A DNA stretch of 53,797 nucleotides from Rhizophagus sp. LPA8_4_AMF (taxonomy: Eukaryota > Glomeromycota > Glomeromycetes > Glomerales > Glomeraceae), in the NCBI GenBank assembly GCA_021464525.1, contig JADRCO010000105.1, positions 1-53,797 on the forward strand. The letters run 5' to 3'. Positions 1 through 12,943 of this stretch are shown one piece after another. Within the stretch, counting starts at the first letter, position 1, and every line of letters starts with the position of its first letter. The notes below the pieces were generated by a model that worked only from the letters and a program-made list of their open reading frames with translations, was not told the DNA's origin and made no database searches. The position numbers and the translations under genes are program-made.

Positions 1-246
1 AAAATACATTTATTCGGTATATAATTTTCATGTGTTATATGCAACATGTCACGTGATTTATTTATTTTGGCAACCCGCCAACCCACCAACCCGGCAAGTT
101 CGCGGCAGCAAAATTGCTAAGTGTTTCGCATATTTTGAATTTTGCTGTAATGAAATATCTGATATGTACAGTATATTAAGAAAATAATTGGCCTTAACTT
201 TAACTTAATATATCTTAGCCAATTTTTCTTCATTTTTTTATAAAAT

Positions 247-386
247 TACCATACCATTCCGAAATTAAACAACCATTTTTTGTACTTAATTCCGGCCAAA
301 GTGATCATAATTCTGGTCAAAATCACCATAATGCGGGCCAGGGTTGCTTATTTTCAGGGGTTGTTTAATTTCGGAATGGTACGGTA
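247..386. repeat. Foldback MITE-like element, 28-bp inverted ends
   Basis: The left arm 247-274 (core attccgaaattaaacaacc) and right arm 359-386 are inverted copies with one mismatch. The 84-bp centre carries three loosely repeated phrases: taattccggccaaag, taattctggtcaaaa and taatgcgggccagg. There is no coding capacity. The near identity of the arms suggests a fairly recent insertion or conserved ends. Confidence 0.7.
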
Positions 387-393
387 TATTTAA

Positions 394-615
394 ATGTTTG
401 TCTTAATGAGATGAATATAATAAGTTGCTAATTATAAAATTTGAATTATTAGTTATTATAATATTTAAATATATAAATGATGATAATTTCAATTTCTTTG
501 TTCATATTATTATATTTTTTTACAAAATTGCTACTAATATGTTCATCTTAATGAGAGAATTATAATGAGTTATTGATCATTAAATTTCAATTACTGGTTG
601 TTAAAATATTGATAA
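394..615. repeat. Diverged direct repeat, two units of about 75 bp
   Basis: The stretch from about 394 to 470 and the stretch from about 539 to 615 share the phrases atgtt..tcttaatgaga, aat.agtta and aaattt.aatta.t in the same order and spacing. The units are clearly diverged. They lie inside the larger inverted-repeat unit at 167-1158 and may be part of its body. Confidence 0.45.
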
Positions 616-1158
616 AACTGTAAAACTATTAAATTGCAGATCATTTTGTAGATCATTTTGTAGATTTATTGGCAGATCCAATCACGCTAATCGGTATAAA
701 TTGTATTATACGCAATCTTTAGTAGTATTTTAATATGTACTGTATGCATTATAAAAAAGTATCATACCAAAACATGTAATTAATCTTCAAAGAATTTTCT
801 TTAAGTAAATTCCTTAAAATTATTAAATAAATATTAAAAATAATTATGAATTACTAAAACATAATGTAGAAAAAGCAAATTTCACAAAAATTGTTGAATT
901 ATAACAATTTGTAATTGAAATAAAGAAATATTTTAAACATTTTTTTAAATTAATTTTTATCCAGTTAACAAAAACATGAAATTAGATTTTAATTAAACAA
1001 ATTAAGAATAATTTTCTTATCAATTTACTTTAAATTTTATATCAATTTAAACTTCTAATTCTAAGCTTTCAAACAAGTTATTTTATGTTTGAAATTGGTG
1101 CATTGTTGACAGTACAGTAAGCAAAAATTTAAGGCCAATTATTTTCTTAACACATGTA

Positions 1159-1916
1159 TCTCTAATAAAGGATTAAAAAATTATTGCTTTTTTTTCAGCC
1201 TACATATACTATTATATAATTTTTTTTGTGTGTATGGCCATGTGTTTCAGAGTTCAATCGAGTACTACATCATTAGTTAAGAGGATAGGTAATCAACTTC
1301 ACCAGTAATCCAAGAAGCGGAGGACAAAACAGCTAGATCACATATACAAAAAAGTACTTGGCATCCCATCGGGAAACTTGCGTATGAAAACCCTAAGAAC
1401 AAAAAAAATCTGTATGTTATTTGTGGAAGGTGGAAGGGAATATATAAAATTTCTCGGTGTTTATGCCATCTCGAGCCTTACTATTAGTCAAATTCAAAGC
1501 GTTATCAAGAATGTCAGAAGCATTAGATGATTGTAATCGTGCGGATCATACTTGTTGAGAAAAAACCATCACGAATCGTGACGACCAGACTAATGCATCG
1601 GGAGGCACAAGCGAGGATGGAGGTAAGCATCTCGACCACGCCTACTGAATCAACCTAATCACTTTAACGAAACGACCTGATCCAGAATTAATCATCAAAT
1701 AAGTTCCGAAATAATTATATGGCAGCATAGCCAGTCATGTGAAATCGATGCACAGTACGAAATCGGCCGAAAGAATAGGGGCTGTGCGACGTATCTGCCA
1801 TACATATGAAATAACGTGATGTGACTGACTGTTGAACTACGTAATTATTCACTTGGAACGCAGCACAAAAATTTACTATTTTTTGTTAATTTTGTTTACC
1901 GATGACTAGATAAATA
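1159..1916 (+). promoter_or_regulatory. Region upstream of COG3
   Basis: There is no intact gene here. The part from about 1250 to 1800 has a higher G+C content than its surroundings and may be an old coding or transposon remnant, but I recognise no family. The last 60 bases before the COG3 start are T-rich, and no clear TATA box is visible. Confidence 0.3.
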
Positions 1917-4900
1917 ATGGCAGCAACTATATCACAGTATAAGGGAATAACTCTAGAAGAATGGGAAACGAAAACTAAACTTACAGAATTACAAAGGCAG
2001 AGCGTATTGGAATTACAAGATGCTTGTGCAGAGTTACCTCTTCCTGAAGGAGTAAGAAATATTATATCAATTTTTCAATTAACAAAAATAATGGTCAACT
2101 TAAATATCAATTTTTTAAATAGGTTTTAAGCGATCTTGGACCAGGTTCTCCGCAACGTACAGCGTCACCTACACCGTCTTCAGTCAAAGACAATCTCAAA
2201 CAATCACCTTATTCTCGCCTAAGTACTTCACCTTTACCCAAATCACGATCCACCACAAATCTTCTAGCAGCTGAATTTCAAGCAGATGAAGCAGCTGCAA
2301 CATCAACACCTGATGCATCACTTGGAATACCTCAACCAATTGAAACTACGCAACAATTTTTTGATTGGTTTGCCAGAATGGAAGCTGATATGGAAAAAGA
2401 TCAAGAGGATGTTTATAGGTAAATTACTATTTTATTAAATTAATTTTTGTATGTTTAAAAAAATTTTTATAACTTAATTTTTTTTTATCAATTAGAAATT
2501 TTTTAACTGTAGTTACAATGTATAGAGAGGCTTGTTCTAAATTTTTGGAACAGATTGATACTACAGTAAAATTGTTTAATGATTTAGATAGTAATTTTAA
2601 GTTTGTTGAGGAAAGAACAAAAGCTTTGCAAACTGCTTGTGAAAAATTATTGAAAGAACAGGTTTGATTTCAATTATTACTTAACCATTTACTAAAAAAG
2701 TATATAAATGTTTTATTTCATTTATTTACTATTTACTATTCAACAATGATAAAGAATAATCTTACATCATTAGCAGATGCGATCACTGCAAAACTTTCTT
2801 ATTATAATGAACTGGAGTCTATTACAAAATTATTTAATTCTCCTGGGGAGAATATTTGTGAGCAGGAGGAATTTGTATCCGTACTGTCAAAGTTAGATGA
2901 ATGTTTGGAATATATGCAAACCAATGTAAGATGTATTATTTTATATACATGTATTTTACGAGAATTTTATTACTTAAAATTTTAATTTATTAATAGCTTA
3001 GATATAGGGATTCTGAGCTTTATCTTATGAGGTTCAGGCAATGTATGACAAGGGGAATGACCATAATTAAAATGTATTTCATTAGTACAATTAAAGGTCT
3101 TGGATTGGAAATAGCAAGAAAGAACAATCAGGTAAACATGATGATTATTATTTATGAATTAAGTTGCCAATGTAATGATAATTTTACTATTATATAGGTC
3201 GTGAATTCAACAGTACAGACAGCTTTATTTTATGTAAAATTTAAAGCCATAGCGCCAAAATTAAAAGAGTTGGTTAATGAAATTGAGAAAAGATGTCCAG
3301 CACATAGAGAGTATGTTAAAACAATAATTTATAAATTTATTATGGTCATCATTATTTTACCTGTTTTAACATAACTGTAGATATTATTCTTTATTAAATG
3401 ATTGTTATAATGCGTACTTTTCTGTACGACAGCAATTACTTATTCCTGTAATTTACACAAAAATCCAAGAATTAGAACCTACTGGGCAAGATATATTATC
3501 ATTTGTAAGTCAAAAAAAAACGAAAAGAAGATTTTTTTTTTTTGCAATTATATTTTTGTATTTTAACGTCTTTTTATTATAGGCTCGAAATGGGTATGCA
3601 TATATGTTAAATCTTTGCTCAGATGAATATTCGTTATTTTACAATTTTTTTTCAACGGGTGAAGATGATTTATAGTATGTTATGATATTGAAATTTTATT
3701 TATCTTAATTTGTTTTTTTTTAAATCATCAAATATTGATAAAAAAAATTTTTTTTTTATTGTACATAGTGGGAATTTAGATTTGTTATGTAGTTATATGT
3801 ACGATTATTTAAGGCCCTGGATTATACATGAGACTAATATTGAAACGTTATCTGAATTATGCGCTATACTTCAAGTGCACTTGAATCAGGATTCCGAAAA
3901 AAGTGAAGGTATGAATATGATCAGGTTTTTTTTTAAAAAAATAAAAAGAATATTAATTAATGTTATTAATTGGATTATTATCTTGTAGAAAAGGAGGGGC
4001 AAGGATTGCAGTTTAGTCATTTAATTCGTAATGTTCTTCAGGATACACAACAGCGTCTTGTATTTCGGGTACAAACTTTTATTCGTAATGAAATACAAAA
4101 TTTTGTTCCACAACCATCTGACTTGGATTATCCAAATAAGTTAAAAGAGTTAAAAGGTAATGATAAAAGAAATTATGTTTTGCAATATATTATTTAATAC
4201 TTAGTTTTTGATTTAAAAATATAGATTCAAATGAACAAGCTGAATCCGGGGAAAATAATCAAACATCCTCGGATAATTATTCTACGGGATCATCTTCGCC
4301 AGCTATTTTAGCAGTTCAACAAGACAATGGAGATAAGGAGGACGATGAATCTACAGTATCACCACAAACTAATGTTATTGACACAGGAAAGATGTATAAA
4401 GGGTGGTTTCTTACATTACAAAGAACATTATGGGTTCTTTCAAAGCTTTATCAATGTGTTAATGTATGTTTTTTTTTCATTAAAAAGTTATTTTTAATAA
4501 TCGTACACTTCACATAGTTGTATTTTTTTATAGACCACTATTTTTGATGATATAGCACAAGATGTAGTAGATCTGTGCTTGCAATCTTTATTAACTGCGA
4601 GCGGGCTTATATTAAAAGAGGTAACAATAATTTTGCATAAAAAAAAAAAAATTTTTTTTATTTAATAAATATCTTCTTATTATAGCGCAAACTTGACGGG
4701 CAGTTATTTTTGATTAAGCATTTATTGATTCTTAAAGACCAAATTGCATCTTTTGATACACAATTTATTCATGAAGAAAAAGATTTGGATTTTTCAGAAA
4801 TAACAAGTAATTAATTATATTTATTTATTTCTTATTTGTCAAATAAAAATTATATTAATTCATTCATTATATAAATATATGATAGTCGCATTAAGCGAAA

Positions 4901-5724
4901 TATTACAGAATAAATATTCAATATTGAGTCCAAATACTTTATTGGGTTTGGCGCAAAAGGGTATTCCAAAAATAGTTGAAAGTAGAGTTGATTCAAAACA
5001 GGAAGTTGATAAAGAGTTAAAAAGGATTTGTGAAGAATTTATTACAGAAAGTGTTCAAGATGCTATTGAACCATTATCTTCTTTTATATTGAAGGTAAAT
5101 TTAATATAAATTTAAATTTTAATAGGTAATATTTAATATTAATTTTAATTACCAAATGATATTTGTAGGTATCCGCATTTAAAATCAGAAGTGACCTTAA
5201 ACCAATACATCAACAAACTTTATTAAAGAATCAAAATTTTGCAGAACCAGGTAAATTAATTAAATTTAAAATTCTTTTTCTTCCGTTTTTTTTACGTAAA
5301 AAATTTTTTTTTTCTTATTCATAATTATTTAATAATAAATAATCCTTCAGCAAAGATTGTCGAAATTTATGAAACATTTCAGAATTCTGTTAAAGTACGA
5401 CTTCAATTTATAATTAAAAAGATGTTGGAATATCTTGAAGATCGTAAAACCGTAAATATTTTACTAAAACCAATGCAGGTACGATTTAGATATTAATATA
5501 TATTAACCTTTTAATTTATTTATGACGATTATTTGCTTAAATTTGGTTTAAAAATTTCTTCATAGCATCAAATCATAGATACATATCAAGCATTTTATGA
5601 TATATTACGACAAGAAGAATACGAATTTGATGAATTTCCCGAATCAATAGGAACTGTTGAAGAAGTTAAAGAATGGGTGAAAAGTGAATGGTTCTGGAAA
5701 GCAATTGAAGAGACGAATGATTAA
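1917..5724 (+). CDS. COG3: Conserved oligomeric Golgi complex subunit 3 (Sec34-like), 17 exons
   Basis: COG3 is a lobe A subunit of the COG complex, which tethers retrograde vesicles at the Golgi. Seventeen exons join in frame to an 854-residue protein, close to the length of animal COG3. Exons: 1917-2051, 2123-2418, 2496-2661, 2755-2925, 2997-3131, 3198-3310, 3381-3504, 3583-3674, 3769-3908, 3989-4156, 4225-4463, 4534-4620, 4686-4806, 4886-5094, 5169-5250, 5351-5478, 5566-5724. All 16 introns are 65-100 bp with GT...AG ends. The Sec34 domain starts near residue 143 ([20 protein letters not shown]). Family motifs further on include [32 protein letters not shown] and [19 protein letters not shown] Ser/Pro-rich linker precedes the Sec34 domain, and a second low-complexity acidic/Ser insert is encoded by exon 11. 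The start is the first ATG, in frame with the conserved body. A poly(A) signal AATAAA lies at 5936-5941. The gene looks intact. Confidence 0.93.
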
Positions 5725-6988
5725 AATCTATATAATATATTACGAGATCTAAATGTAATTATAATTGTCCAATAATATTATCAGAAAAGGAAAGTGATAG
5801 AAAATCTCTAACTTAGAATAATAATTTAATTTACAAATACGAGATTTCAGATTTTTTTTATTTATTATTATTATTAGAACCTTAATTGAATTTACTGTAA
5901 TTGTGAGTCACAAGAAGAATTGTTAAAAGATACAAAATAAAATTTTCATTATTAAAGTCTATATACAGCAGGCTATGGATCTAAATAATAATTAAAATAA
6001 GTACTAAAATTTGTGGATGCGACGCCACTTAAAAACTCTTAATTAAAAATTTCGGGTTTACCCGAATTTAGTATAATTGAACATGAAGTTAATTGTGCAA
6101 CCGATCACATTATTGTAATTCGGCTCTTTCTCACCGCCTTATTTGCTAATGACATAATTCATGAAAATTCATGAATATTCATTTCGCCCCGCCCACTCGA
6201 GTGATTGCATTGTAATTATATTATTGTTAAATAAATTAAAGTCATGTATGATGATCAAGATAGTAAATAGATAACTTTAATAAAGTCATTTAACGTTGTT
6301 TATATGATAATATGTAATAATATTTATCTCGGTTTCGTATAAATAATGATGCGTGCGAATTGCCGACATGTATTATTACACGTCGAATAGTCGATTGAAC
6401 ATTTGGTCACTATTTCTTTTTCGGGATGTAAAGACTAAAAAAAGTAGCAAGTTAAAAAATGTCTAACATAGTTTATTGATGTCAAAAGAATTTGTAAAAT
6501 AGTCTGTCACACAAGTTTTTCTTTTAAAAAAAAATCGGGTTTTTTTGTTCATTATTATGTAATGGATGATTTGATCTTTTAGTTAGCGATATAATAAGTT
6601 AATGACTATAAAATTGGCCGAGTAATTACGAGTAATTACTCGATATTTATCGTATAATGAATTCTTATTCATGTTAAGAAATAATTTATTCTTAATAAGG
6701 AATTAACGATTATTAATACATATATACATATAAAATATTCTTTATAATATAAATTTGTAAATTATTTTGGCGTGAAAATTGACAATCATATAGACAATTT
6801 TAGTATAGAAAGTACAATAGAATTTTTCTAAATGAAGTACTTTACCCCACAGTACGCTTATTTGTTTAATTGTCAACCGAAAAAATATAAATAGTCGCAC
6901 AAAATAATCTGATAATTTTTTTAAATAATACGAATTTTTTTTTGTACATTGTTTTAACGATAATACAAAGAATTTTCTGATTTTCTTG
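5725..6988. other. Intergenic region, no gene seen
   Basis: This is the COG3 3' flank followed by AT-rich spacer. A small palindrome, gagtaattacgagtaattactc, occurs near 6619-6640. The open frames on the minus strand between 6742 and 7150 are AT-rich low-complexity translations with no family resemblance, and they overlap the promoter of the next gene. Confidence 0.5.
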
Positions 6989-6989
6989 G

Positions 6990-7140
6990 TTATATATATA
7001 TAAAGGCCCTTTCCCTCCCTCACTCAATTTTTCAGCAAAAAAACTTTCCACTTTTTTTTTATTTAAAAAAAAAAGAATCAAAAAAAAAATTTCAAAACCA
7101 TTTACCAACAAATAATATATAAAGGCTCTTTCCCCATTTC
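6990..7140 (+). promoter_or_regulatory. Duplicated TATA leader of the F-box gene at 7218
   Basis: Two similar core-promoter-like units occur in tandem: a TATA run at 6991-7004 followed by aaggccctttccctccctc, and ATATATAA at 7115-7122 followed by aaggctctttccccatttc. They are about 120 bp apart and both on the coding side of the gene that starts at 7218. The second unit lies about 95 bp before the ATG, a plausible place for a TATA box. Use of either as a start site is inference. Confidence 0.5.
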
Positions 7141-7217
7141 TCAGAATCAAATCTTTTAAATTAAAATTTTTTTTTTTTAAATATTCTCTTACAAATATTC
7201 ACTTTATTTATAAAGGA

Positions 7218-8672
7218 ATGCCTGGTGTAGTCTTACCTGCTCATCAATATCATCTACCTCTTATTAAACAACAACTTGTCTCCAAAAATCTAAATAAAAA
7301 TTCAAATGAAAATACTCCTTACATTCCTCCTGAAATCATTCGCATAATTCTTAATTTATTAAAAGATGACAAGAAAACTCTTGCTGCTTGTGCTTTAGTC
7401 AACCATACTTTTAATCTTCATGTTACTCCAATTTTGTATCATTCTGTTTCTTTTTCATACCCTTTCACTTTTATTTCATTCGCCAATACTATCATTGATG
7501 AATCTCAACGTTCTCAATTGATCCGTCATTTGGATCTATCAAGCTTTTCTACCATAGGTTTACAAAAGAGTAAAAAGAGTATGGCTACAATTGAAAATGT
7601 TGCTACTCCAAATCTTATTATACAGATTTTAAGATATTGTACAATGTTAGAATCTTTCTCCATTTCAGAATCTTTGGAATCAGCGATAACTTTTGAAGTT
7701 TTACAAGTTCTTGCATTCGAATGTAAAAACATCAAAACTTTAGATTTTTGTGGATTGTCTAACAGACAATTTAATTCTGCTATTACCTCTTTAACGGAAG
7801 TTATGGGATATGTCAAAATATTTTGTCATTATGAAAATGGAATACCGACATACTCATTTCAAAAAGTAAATTATGTAGCATTACCACATCTTAGACGTCT
7901 TTCACTTCATGAATGTCCAATTATTTCTGAAACTTCTATAATTACCCTACTCGCACACTCACCAAATCTTACTCATCTTGATTTAGGTAGTTGTTCTATT
8001 AGTGATTTAACACTTAATTATCTTGCAAATGAAACTAATATTCCACAAACATTAACCCAATTATCACTCGCTAAATGTAAAAGCATTTCTTCTGAAAACA
8101 TTGCCGCTTTAGTAGCTGAATGTAAACGATTAGAAGTCCTTAATCTTTACGGTGACAGAGATTTTGCCACAGCAATTAATGAGTATGATCTTATCACAAT
8201 TTTAACTTCTCCATCTGCTAAAAAATTTAAAAATTTGGATATTGGTTCATCTCATATAACACTAAATGTTTTACGTGTCATACAAGAAAATTGCTTAGCT
8301 TTACGGCATCTTGGAATTTCAAAAGCTTGTATTCAATCAATTAATTATCTCGTTAGTTTCTTAAAAGCAATTCCAAATCTTGAATATATTGATCTTACTG
8401 GTGTACCATGCATGACACCATTAAACGTCGCTAGCTTAATAAATAATTTACAAAAGGATCATTCGCTTCATATTATTGAAATGAGTGAATCTTTAGTTAA
8501 TAAACTCTCTTCTATTGATGGATGGGAAACAAATAAGAACTATAATAGAAGGCGGTATTTTTCTAAGCAAACAAATAGACCAGATAGAGTACATTCAAGA
8601 AAGTTGGATATGGCTGAATATGGACCAGAAGGAATGAGCAAGATTTTTCAATATTATAGTTTCGATCGTTAA
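7218..8672 (+). CDS. F-box/leucine-rich repeat protein (FBXL type)
   Basis: A single uninterrupted frame of 484 residues. Residues about 36-80 form an F-box (PPEIIRIILNLLKDD, then LAACALVNHTF), the surface that binds Skp1 in SCF ubiquitin ligases. The rest is a run of leucine-rich repeats, for example NLTHLDLGSCSISDLTL, LTQLSLAKCKSIS, LEVLNLYG and LEYIDLTGVPCM. These should form the curved substrate-binding face, as in Grr1 and AMN1-type adaptors. No intron is needed, unlike the neighbouring COG3 gene. The ATG is the first in the frame and follows a T-rich leader with a TATA box. The substrate is unknown. It is not closely similar to the other F-box proteins in the window. Confidence 0.85.
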   Translation: MPGVVLPAHQYHLPLIKQQLVSKNLNKNSNENTPYIPPEIIRIILNLLKDDKKTLAACALVNHTFNLHVTPILYHSVSFSYPFTFISFANTIIDESQRSQLIRHLDLSSFSTIGLQKSKKSMATIENVATPNLIIQILRYCTMLESFSISESLESAITFEVLQVLAFECKNIKTLDFCGLSNRQFNSAITSLTEVMGYVKIFCHYENGIPTYSFQKVNYVALPHLRRLSLHECPIISETSIITLLAHSPNLTHLDLGSCSISDLTLNYLANETNIPQTLTQLSLAKCKSISSENIAALVAECKRLEVLNLYGDRDFATAINEYDLITILTSPSAKKFKNLDIGSSHITLNVLRVIQENCLALRHLGISKACIQSINYLVSFLKAIPNLEYIDLTGVPCMTPLNVASLINNLQKDHSLHIIEMSESLVNKLSSIDGWETNKNYNRRRYFSKQTNRPDRVHSRKLDMAEYGPEGMSKIFQYYSFDR

Positions 8673-10455
8673 TTTATTTTTTTATAAACAGAGACTTTTA
8701 ATCTATTATATCAAATTAGCATAACTTAAAAGCAATATAGAATAATTAGGCAATCATTTTCTTTTATAATTTTAATATTATAATTTTAATAATATTATTT
8801 TTAATATAATTATAGTTTGTATATATTTTTCTTTCCATTTCTTGCATAATAATGTAATAAAAGAATTTATCATATGTGTAAAGATTCATGTTCCACAAAA
8901 TTTCTTATGACTTGTTTATTATTTATTATAAAATTTTATTTAAAAGTAATATATCAGAAAATTATCAATACTTATAAATATCTTTAAATGGTCCATTCCA
9001 TATGCTGTAATAAACATGTAAATTTTCCTATTTTTGAACTATTAAATGTTGTTTCATCTTGGTATTACAGTATTATAAATGAGTTAAATTACATATAGAT
9101 TATAAGAAGTTGGGTAATCGGCCTAAAAACATAATGAAGAATATTGCAGAATTTATAAATAAATCGAATGAGTCGAATGAGAAAAATAAATCGAATAAGT
9201 ATTGCAAAAAAAAGCTTATAAGGAATTATTTTATTAATCAAGTTTATTTTTTTTCCTCATAAATTTTTTTGAAACATTTTAAATGTCTAACAGCAACATT
9301 TTTCCGTCTAACCCTGTTCCATCTTACAGTCGGACCTCTATGTACCAATACTATTGTTTTGGGGAAAATTGGTCATCAGTGAATCATAATGCGGGCCAAA
9401 AATCCAATTCTTGGCAGAATTATGTAACCTTCAGATAGCTTATAAAATCTCATGTCATGTGATTTAAATGGAACCTTTATGTTAATTCAGGCCAAATTTA
9501 TAGTGCTGGCCCGAATTAATATCCGTGTAACCTAAAATATCGATACATCTTACTGTGTTAATTATAAAGGGGCAAAGACATCTAATCCATTATCCAATCC
9601 ACCATCTAATGATGTTGATTCTATCCACTCGATAATAATGATGATAATGAAATTTGGAACGAAAAACTAATATGACTCCTAATTAACCAACGTAAATTTA
9701 GGAACCAAGAATACCATAAAATTGTTGGTAAAATCAGGAAGGATTTTTGGGAACGTCGCTAGAAGAAACAATAGAAGCGAAGGACAACTATGTGGATTTG
9801 CGCAGATTTGTGGATTAGTGAGAATTTGTAGTATAGGATATTTGCGCAATTATTCCACAATTGACTGCATCATTAGCTGACCTATTGTCATAAATTTATC
9901 ATTTATATCTCTGTTACCTACCTTCCGATTAACGTAAAATTGGTGGTAACAATCCACTGCATGAATCCAAAATATTCTATTAGATAATAAGATTTAAATT
10001 TTTTCGTTGATAGATTAATGGGATATTAGGAATTTGATGTATTTTGTAAAACATTCATACTCTGTAAATTCGAGCCTATATATATATATATATATATATA
10101 ATGAAAAAATATGGTTATTGTGGATAAACATCTGAAAATGCAATATTTATAACTGCAACGCTGTCGCAACACAATTTTTTTTTAAAAAAGAGTTTATACA
10201 ATTATGATACTTCTCTCATGACGCAAACTTTTAAAAAAGATAGCGTAAATGTAAGCATCAAATATAAAATCGAATTGAGGGGAAATTTATACTGTTTGTT
10301 TTTATAAAAGTAAATAATATATTTTTTGTATTATGTTATATTAATTAATTTTATATATAAAAGTTTTTAGATTACAGACAAAGAACAAGTTGAGAAATTA
10401 AAAATATTTGATACATTATTTATTAATAAACCTAAAGTTTATCCCTAATATATCC
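8673..10455. other. Intergenic region with degenerate repeat sequence
   Basis: There is no convincing gene. The part from 9325 to 9550 carries acagtcggacctctatgta, which resembles a pogo/Tc1 terminus, and phrases such as aatgcgggccaaaa and ggcccgaatta that recur in other repeats of this window. I cannot define a second terminus. A (TA)n microsatellite lies at 10079-10100. Confidence 0.4.
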
Positions 10456-10739
10456 CTATAAAAAAAGAATTTCCGGAAAATGTCAACAAAATGTCCGGAA
10501 AATTTTCATGTGTCTGGAAAGTGTCCGGAAACGATCACGTTTTGGAACATTTTCCGGACACACAAATTCCGGACATTTTCTTGACACTCCAGAATTTGTT
10601 CAGAATTTGTCTGGAATCGTGTGTCCTGAAAATGTTCCAAAACATGATCGTTTCCGGATATTCTCTGGACGCACCAAAATTTTCCGGACATTTTCCATAT
10701 TTCTCCGGACAAATTCCAGATTTTCTTTTTTTATAGGGT
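10456..10739. repeat. Palindromic MITE with CCCTATAAAAAAAG-type ends
   Basis: The ends are inverted: ccctataaaaaaagaa near 10456 and its complement ending near 10739 (ttctttttttataggg). Nearly the whole 284 bp folds on itself. For example, gaaacgatcacgttttggaa on the left pairs with ttccaaaacatgatcgtttc on the right, and tccgga phrases recur throughout. Open frames occur on both strands because the DNA is symmetric; they are not genes. Confidence 0.75.
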
Positions 10740-11861
10740 ATATTTGCATTTTTTGTATGAATATTTTTATTATCTCATGTTTACTATAAATTAATGCCTT
10801 TCGTGCTCACGTGTTTTTATAGTTTATTTATACTTTTCCCACTTTTTCCCATCACTGACGTTAGTCTTCAAGAGTTATTTCACGTGTCGCATAAATATCA
10901 TGATTTTCACGACGCAGCCGTGAAAAAACTATTACATATCTTGAAATACTATAATAATTGCAATTTATCTAATAAACATTATGAATGTTAAACATATGTA
11001 GTTATCACTTACACCAGTATACCTGATCTCTCCATCACTATGTAAGTTTGAAAAAGTTAAAGTACACTTAATATTTTTAAGACTTAACGTATTGAATGAA
11101 ATTAAAAAAAAAGGATGTATACTACAAGAAATTCAAGATTTTCCAAAGATCTTTTTGATATTTTTAAATAAAATTACAACAACTTGTGAGTTCTTCAATA
11201 ATACATCACCATCTTCATCTTCTGTAGCATTACCAACTTCTTCATTAGGAAAGAGGCAAAGGGATTCAGATATAGCAGATACCGCTTCAAAAATAATACG
11301 TAGATCCAGAAATTAGTTGAAGCTGATAAGTCATTAAATATTTTAAAGATTGAGAAGTCTTCTGTATGAACGGTTCGTTTTGTGTATCACGTCCTTTCTT
11401 ATCTGATTTTCTATATGCTACTTGATCCTAAAAAAGATATTAAAAATAATGTACAGTATATATGATACTAATATTTAAATTTTTTTAAAAATTTATATAT
11501 TTACGGTATGTTCTTTTACGAGATTATTCCATTTTGTTTTGGTTTGGATCGCAGTAAATTTTGTTCCAAACCCAAAGAATAATCGATCATGGACTACCGA
11601 AATCAATCAATCTATCAAGAAAATTGGGAACAATTAAATCCAATCATTTTTCCATTTGTGTCGGATGGACCAATTTCGGCGTAACTTTAAATCCGTGTCG
11701 AGGAATTAAATCTCGTCTCAGTTGTGATGTAATAACGCTAAATTTTTTGGAATAATCAATTGAAAAATTTTCAATTTTTGCACTTCTCAATATAAGTGAG
11801 AAATTAAGAGTTTTAAATAATAATTAATAATAATTAAAACAAACCCGCACTCTAATCTCTT
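10740..11861. other. Intergenic region with unassigned coding-like scraps
   Basis: At 11200-11316 a Ser-rich stretch followed by GKRQRDSD reads like genuine coding sequence, but it has no ATG-led frame of useful length and I recognise no family. At 11560-11760 codon-like composition is seen on both strands without a recognisable product. Two CACGTG sites lie at 10808 and 10881. The stretch is best treated as decayed coding or transposon sequence. Confidence 0.3.
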
Positions 11862-12185
11862 TTAATGATCTTTTACAAATTGATTTTGTGCTAATTTTCG
11901 TTCTTGCTCTAATGCTTCATCGTCGTAATATTGTGATTCATCTGACTCATATTCCAGGATTATCTCTTCATATATCTTGATCATCGATATATTGTCTATT
12001 ATCAGTAGCTTCGTCATCAAACTTGTCTTTTTTACATTGATCACTGCAACATTTGTCAATTATTCTCGATTTTGTCTTATTTTTGGTTGAACAATTTGGG
12101 TTCACTCAAGGAAAGCATTTGTCTTGAGATATGAGCAAAACCTTCTTGCATTTGTTCTTGCATATCAAGCATAGCCTTGAAATAC
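11862..12185 (-). pseudogene. Coding relic, acidic C-terminal tail, family unknown
   Basis: On the minus strand an amphipathic stretch (MLDMQEQMQEGFAHISRQM) at about 12180-12095 is followed, after loss of frame, by an acidic tail (YESDESQYYDDEALEQERKL) ending at a stop at 11862. The composition is typical of protein rather than of the AT-rich spacer. It cannot be read as one frame. It may be the tail of a transposon protein or of a host gene; I do not recognise it. Confidence 0.35.
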
Positions 12186-12943
12186 ATTTTTAATAATAAA
12201 AAGAACACTAACGATATTAGCATTCAAAATCTAGATAGATTAATACCTTCATACGGGTAGTCTACGCTTCCGTTACATGAATGGGATGTTAAAATCGGGT
12301 AGTCAGCCTACCGTGTACATTTGTAAGTAAACTTTGAACGATAAAGGAATGACGTGTGCACGATATTTCAAAGAATATAAATAAGATGTTACAAAAAAAT
12401 GAGAGAAATAGTTCAAAAAAAAAGTGATATACATGTGAGAAGATATTTTTAAAAAAGTTGAATAAGTAAAATTTTTCGTCCTCCGTATGTATTTCCCAAC
12501 ATTTACCCAGAATACTCTGTTAATTCGCATTTTGAAGCCTAAATTGTGATGACTGGAAATTTGTGTAGATTTTTTTTTGAAACAATTATAACAATTGCAT
12601 AGATTTTGTAGAAATTGAATAATTATGTGGATTTCCTTCTTTTTTTTTAAAAAAAAATTAAAAAAGAAAATTGAATTAAGTGGATTTTTTTTTTGAAAAG
12701 AGATAAAGTTTAGAGACGACATAATTATGTGAATTTTATTACGTGGACTTTTGAAACAATTTTGATTTTTTGAAATTGTAATGGTTATTTATATATAAGA
12801 TTATACTATTGTTAGAAAAGTGTATTTCATATCGAATTGTTCTATACCTATTTAAAAGTTTGATCAATACGTAATATAGTAAATACAATACATTGTAGAA
12901 AATCAAACGAAAGTTTATTTGGTATTGTGTAAAATTAAAAATA
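12186..12943. other. Intergenic AT-rich spacer
   Basis: I see no gene. A T-run/A-run junction lies near 12640-12660, and a loosely repeated phrase (gtggatttcc, gtggatttttt, gtggacttttg) runs through 12560-12760. Confidence 0.4.

Larger units (their letters stand above)
167..1158. repeat. Possible non-autonomous DNA transposon with about 30-bp inverted ends
   Basis: A 20-base stretch, ttaagaaaataattggcctt, at 176-195 recurs inverted at 1131-1150. Similarity continues outward to tacagta at 167 and to the inverted tacatgt ending at 1158. The interior has no coding frame and is AT-rich. TAC-type ends near TA are typical of Tc1/mariner-like elements, so a dead or internally deleted element about 1 kb long is likely. 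The smaller element at 247-386 would be nested in it. The family assignment is inference. Confidence 0.45.

Noticed and set aside
10491-10789. Overlapping frames on both strands
   Set aside because: They lie in a palindromic MITE, which yields similar frames on both strands.
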